From an uncultured Prevotella sp. (GTDB taxonomy: Bacteria > Bacteroidota > Bacteroidia > Bacteroidales > Bacteroidaceae), in NCBI GenBank assembly GCA_900762125.1, contig CAAFFL010000124.1:1-6826 (forward strand): DNA of 6,826 bases, read 5' to 3'. Below, in pieces: positions 6,782 to 6,826 of this stretch (positions within the stretch are counted from its first letter, which is position 1; each line of letters begins with the position of its first letter). Under the pieces are notes generated by a model that searched no databases, had not been told where the DNA came from, and worked only from the letters and a program-made list of their open reading frames with translations. The position numbers and the translations under genes are program-made.

Positions 6782-6826
6782 AGATCGGAAGAGCGTCGTG
6801 TAGGGAAAGAGTGTAGATCTCGGTGG
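6782..6826. other. Illumina TruSeq adapter sequence (contamination, not genomic)
   Basis: The last 45 bases begin AGATCGGAAGAGCGTCGTGT and continue through GTGTAGATCTCGGTGG. They match the reverse complement of the Illumina TruSeq universal (P5/Read 1) adapter from memory, base for base. The topB reading frame is coherent up to 6779 and loses its meaning beyond 6781. The bases should be trimmed, and nothing here should be annotated as biology. Confidence 0.97.

Noticed and set aside
6339..6803. 154-codon open frame on the plus strand opposite topB
   Set aside because: It is antisense to convincing topoisomerase sequence, and its last residues come from the adapter.

Overview
The window looks like one end of a contig from a Bacteroidales bacterium, probably Prevotellaceae. 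This rests on protein style (a Bacteroidetes-type coiled-coil envelope protein, a TolC/HlyD/ABC-2 set and a Bacteroides-like topoisomerase III C-terminal part), on starts without Shine-Dalgarno motifs, and on AT-rich spacers made of degenerate 7-bp repeats. Base composition is moderately GC-rich and even throughout. I see no sign of recent transfer, no RNA gene, no CRISPR array and no insertion sequence.

Layout: (1) 1-861, plus strand: a 5'-truncated membrane-anchored coiled-coil protein with a C-terminal beta-rich domain, function unknown. (2) 909-5965, plus strand: a compact four-gene export operon encoding an outer-membrane TolC-family channel, an HlyD/YbhG-type periplasmic adaptor, and two paralogous ABC-2 type inner-membrane permeases. 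The spacers are 33, 49 and 25 bp. Two of them are almost entirely 7-bp-periodic degenerate repeats that run into the next ATG, and the third carries a GC-rich hairpin. (3) 5958-6781, minus strand: the C-terminal 273 residues of DNA topoisomerase III (topB), convergent with the operon and overlapping its last gene by 8 bp. (4) 6782-6826: not biological. These 45 bases match the Illumina TruSeq adapter, so the true genomic sequence stops at about 6781 and topB is cut by the contig end.

The four export genes would form a tripartite pump spanning both membranes: permease heterodimer in the inner membrane, HlyD adaptor in the periplasm, TolC duct in the outer membrane. No ATP-binding subunit is encoded between or beside them, unlike the E. 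coli ybhGFSR arrangement, so the ATPase must come from elsewhere or the permeases are energised differently. The substrate cannot be read from the sequence.

I did not find a convincing previously undescribed system. The most useful observations are the adapter contamination, the missing ATPase, the 7-bp-periodic intercistronic spacers, and an enlarged first external loop in the TolC protein.
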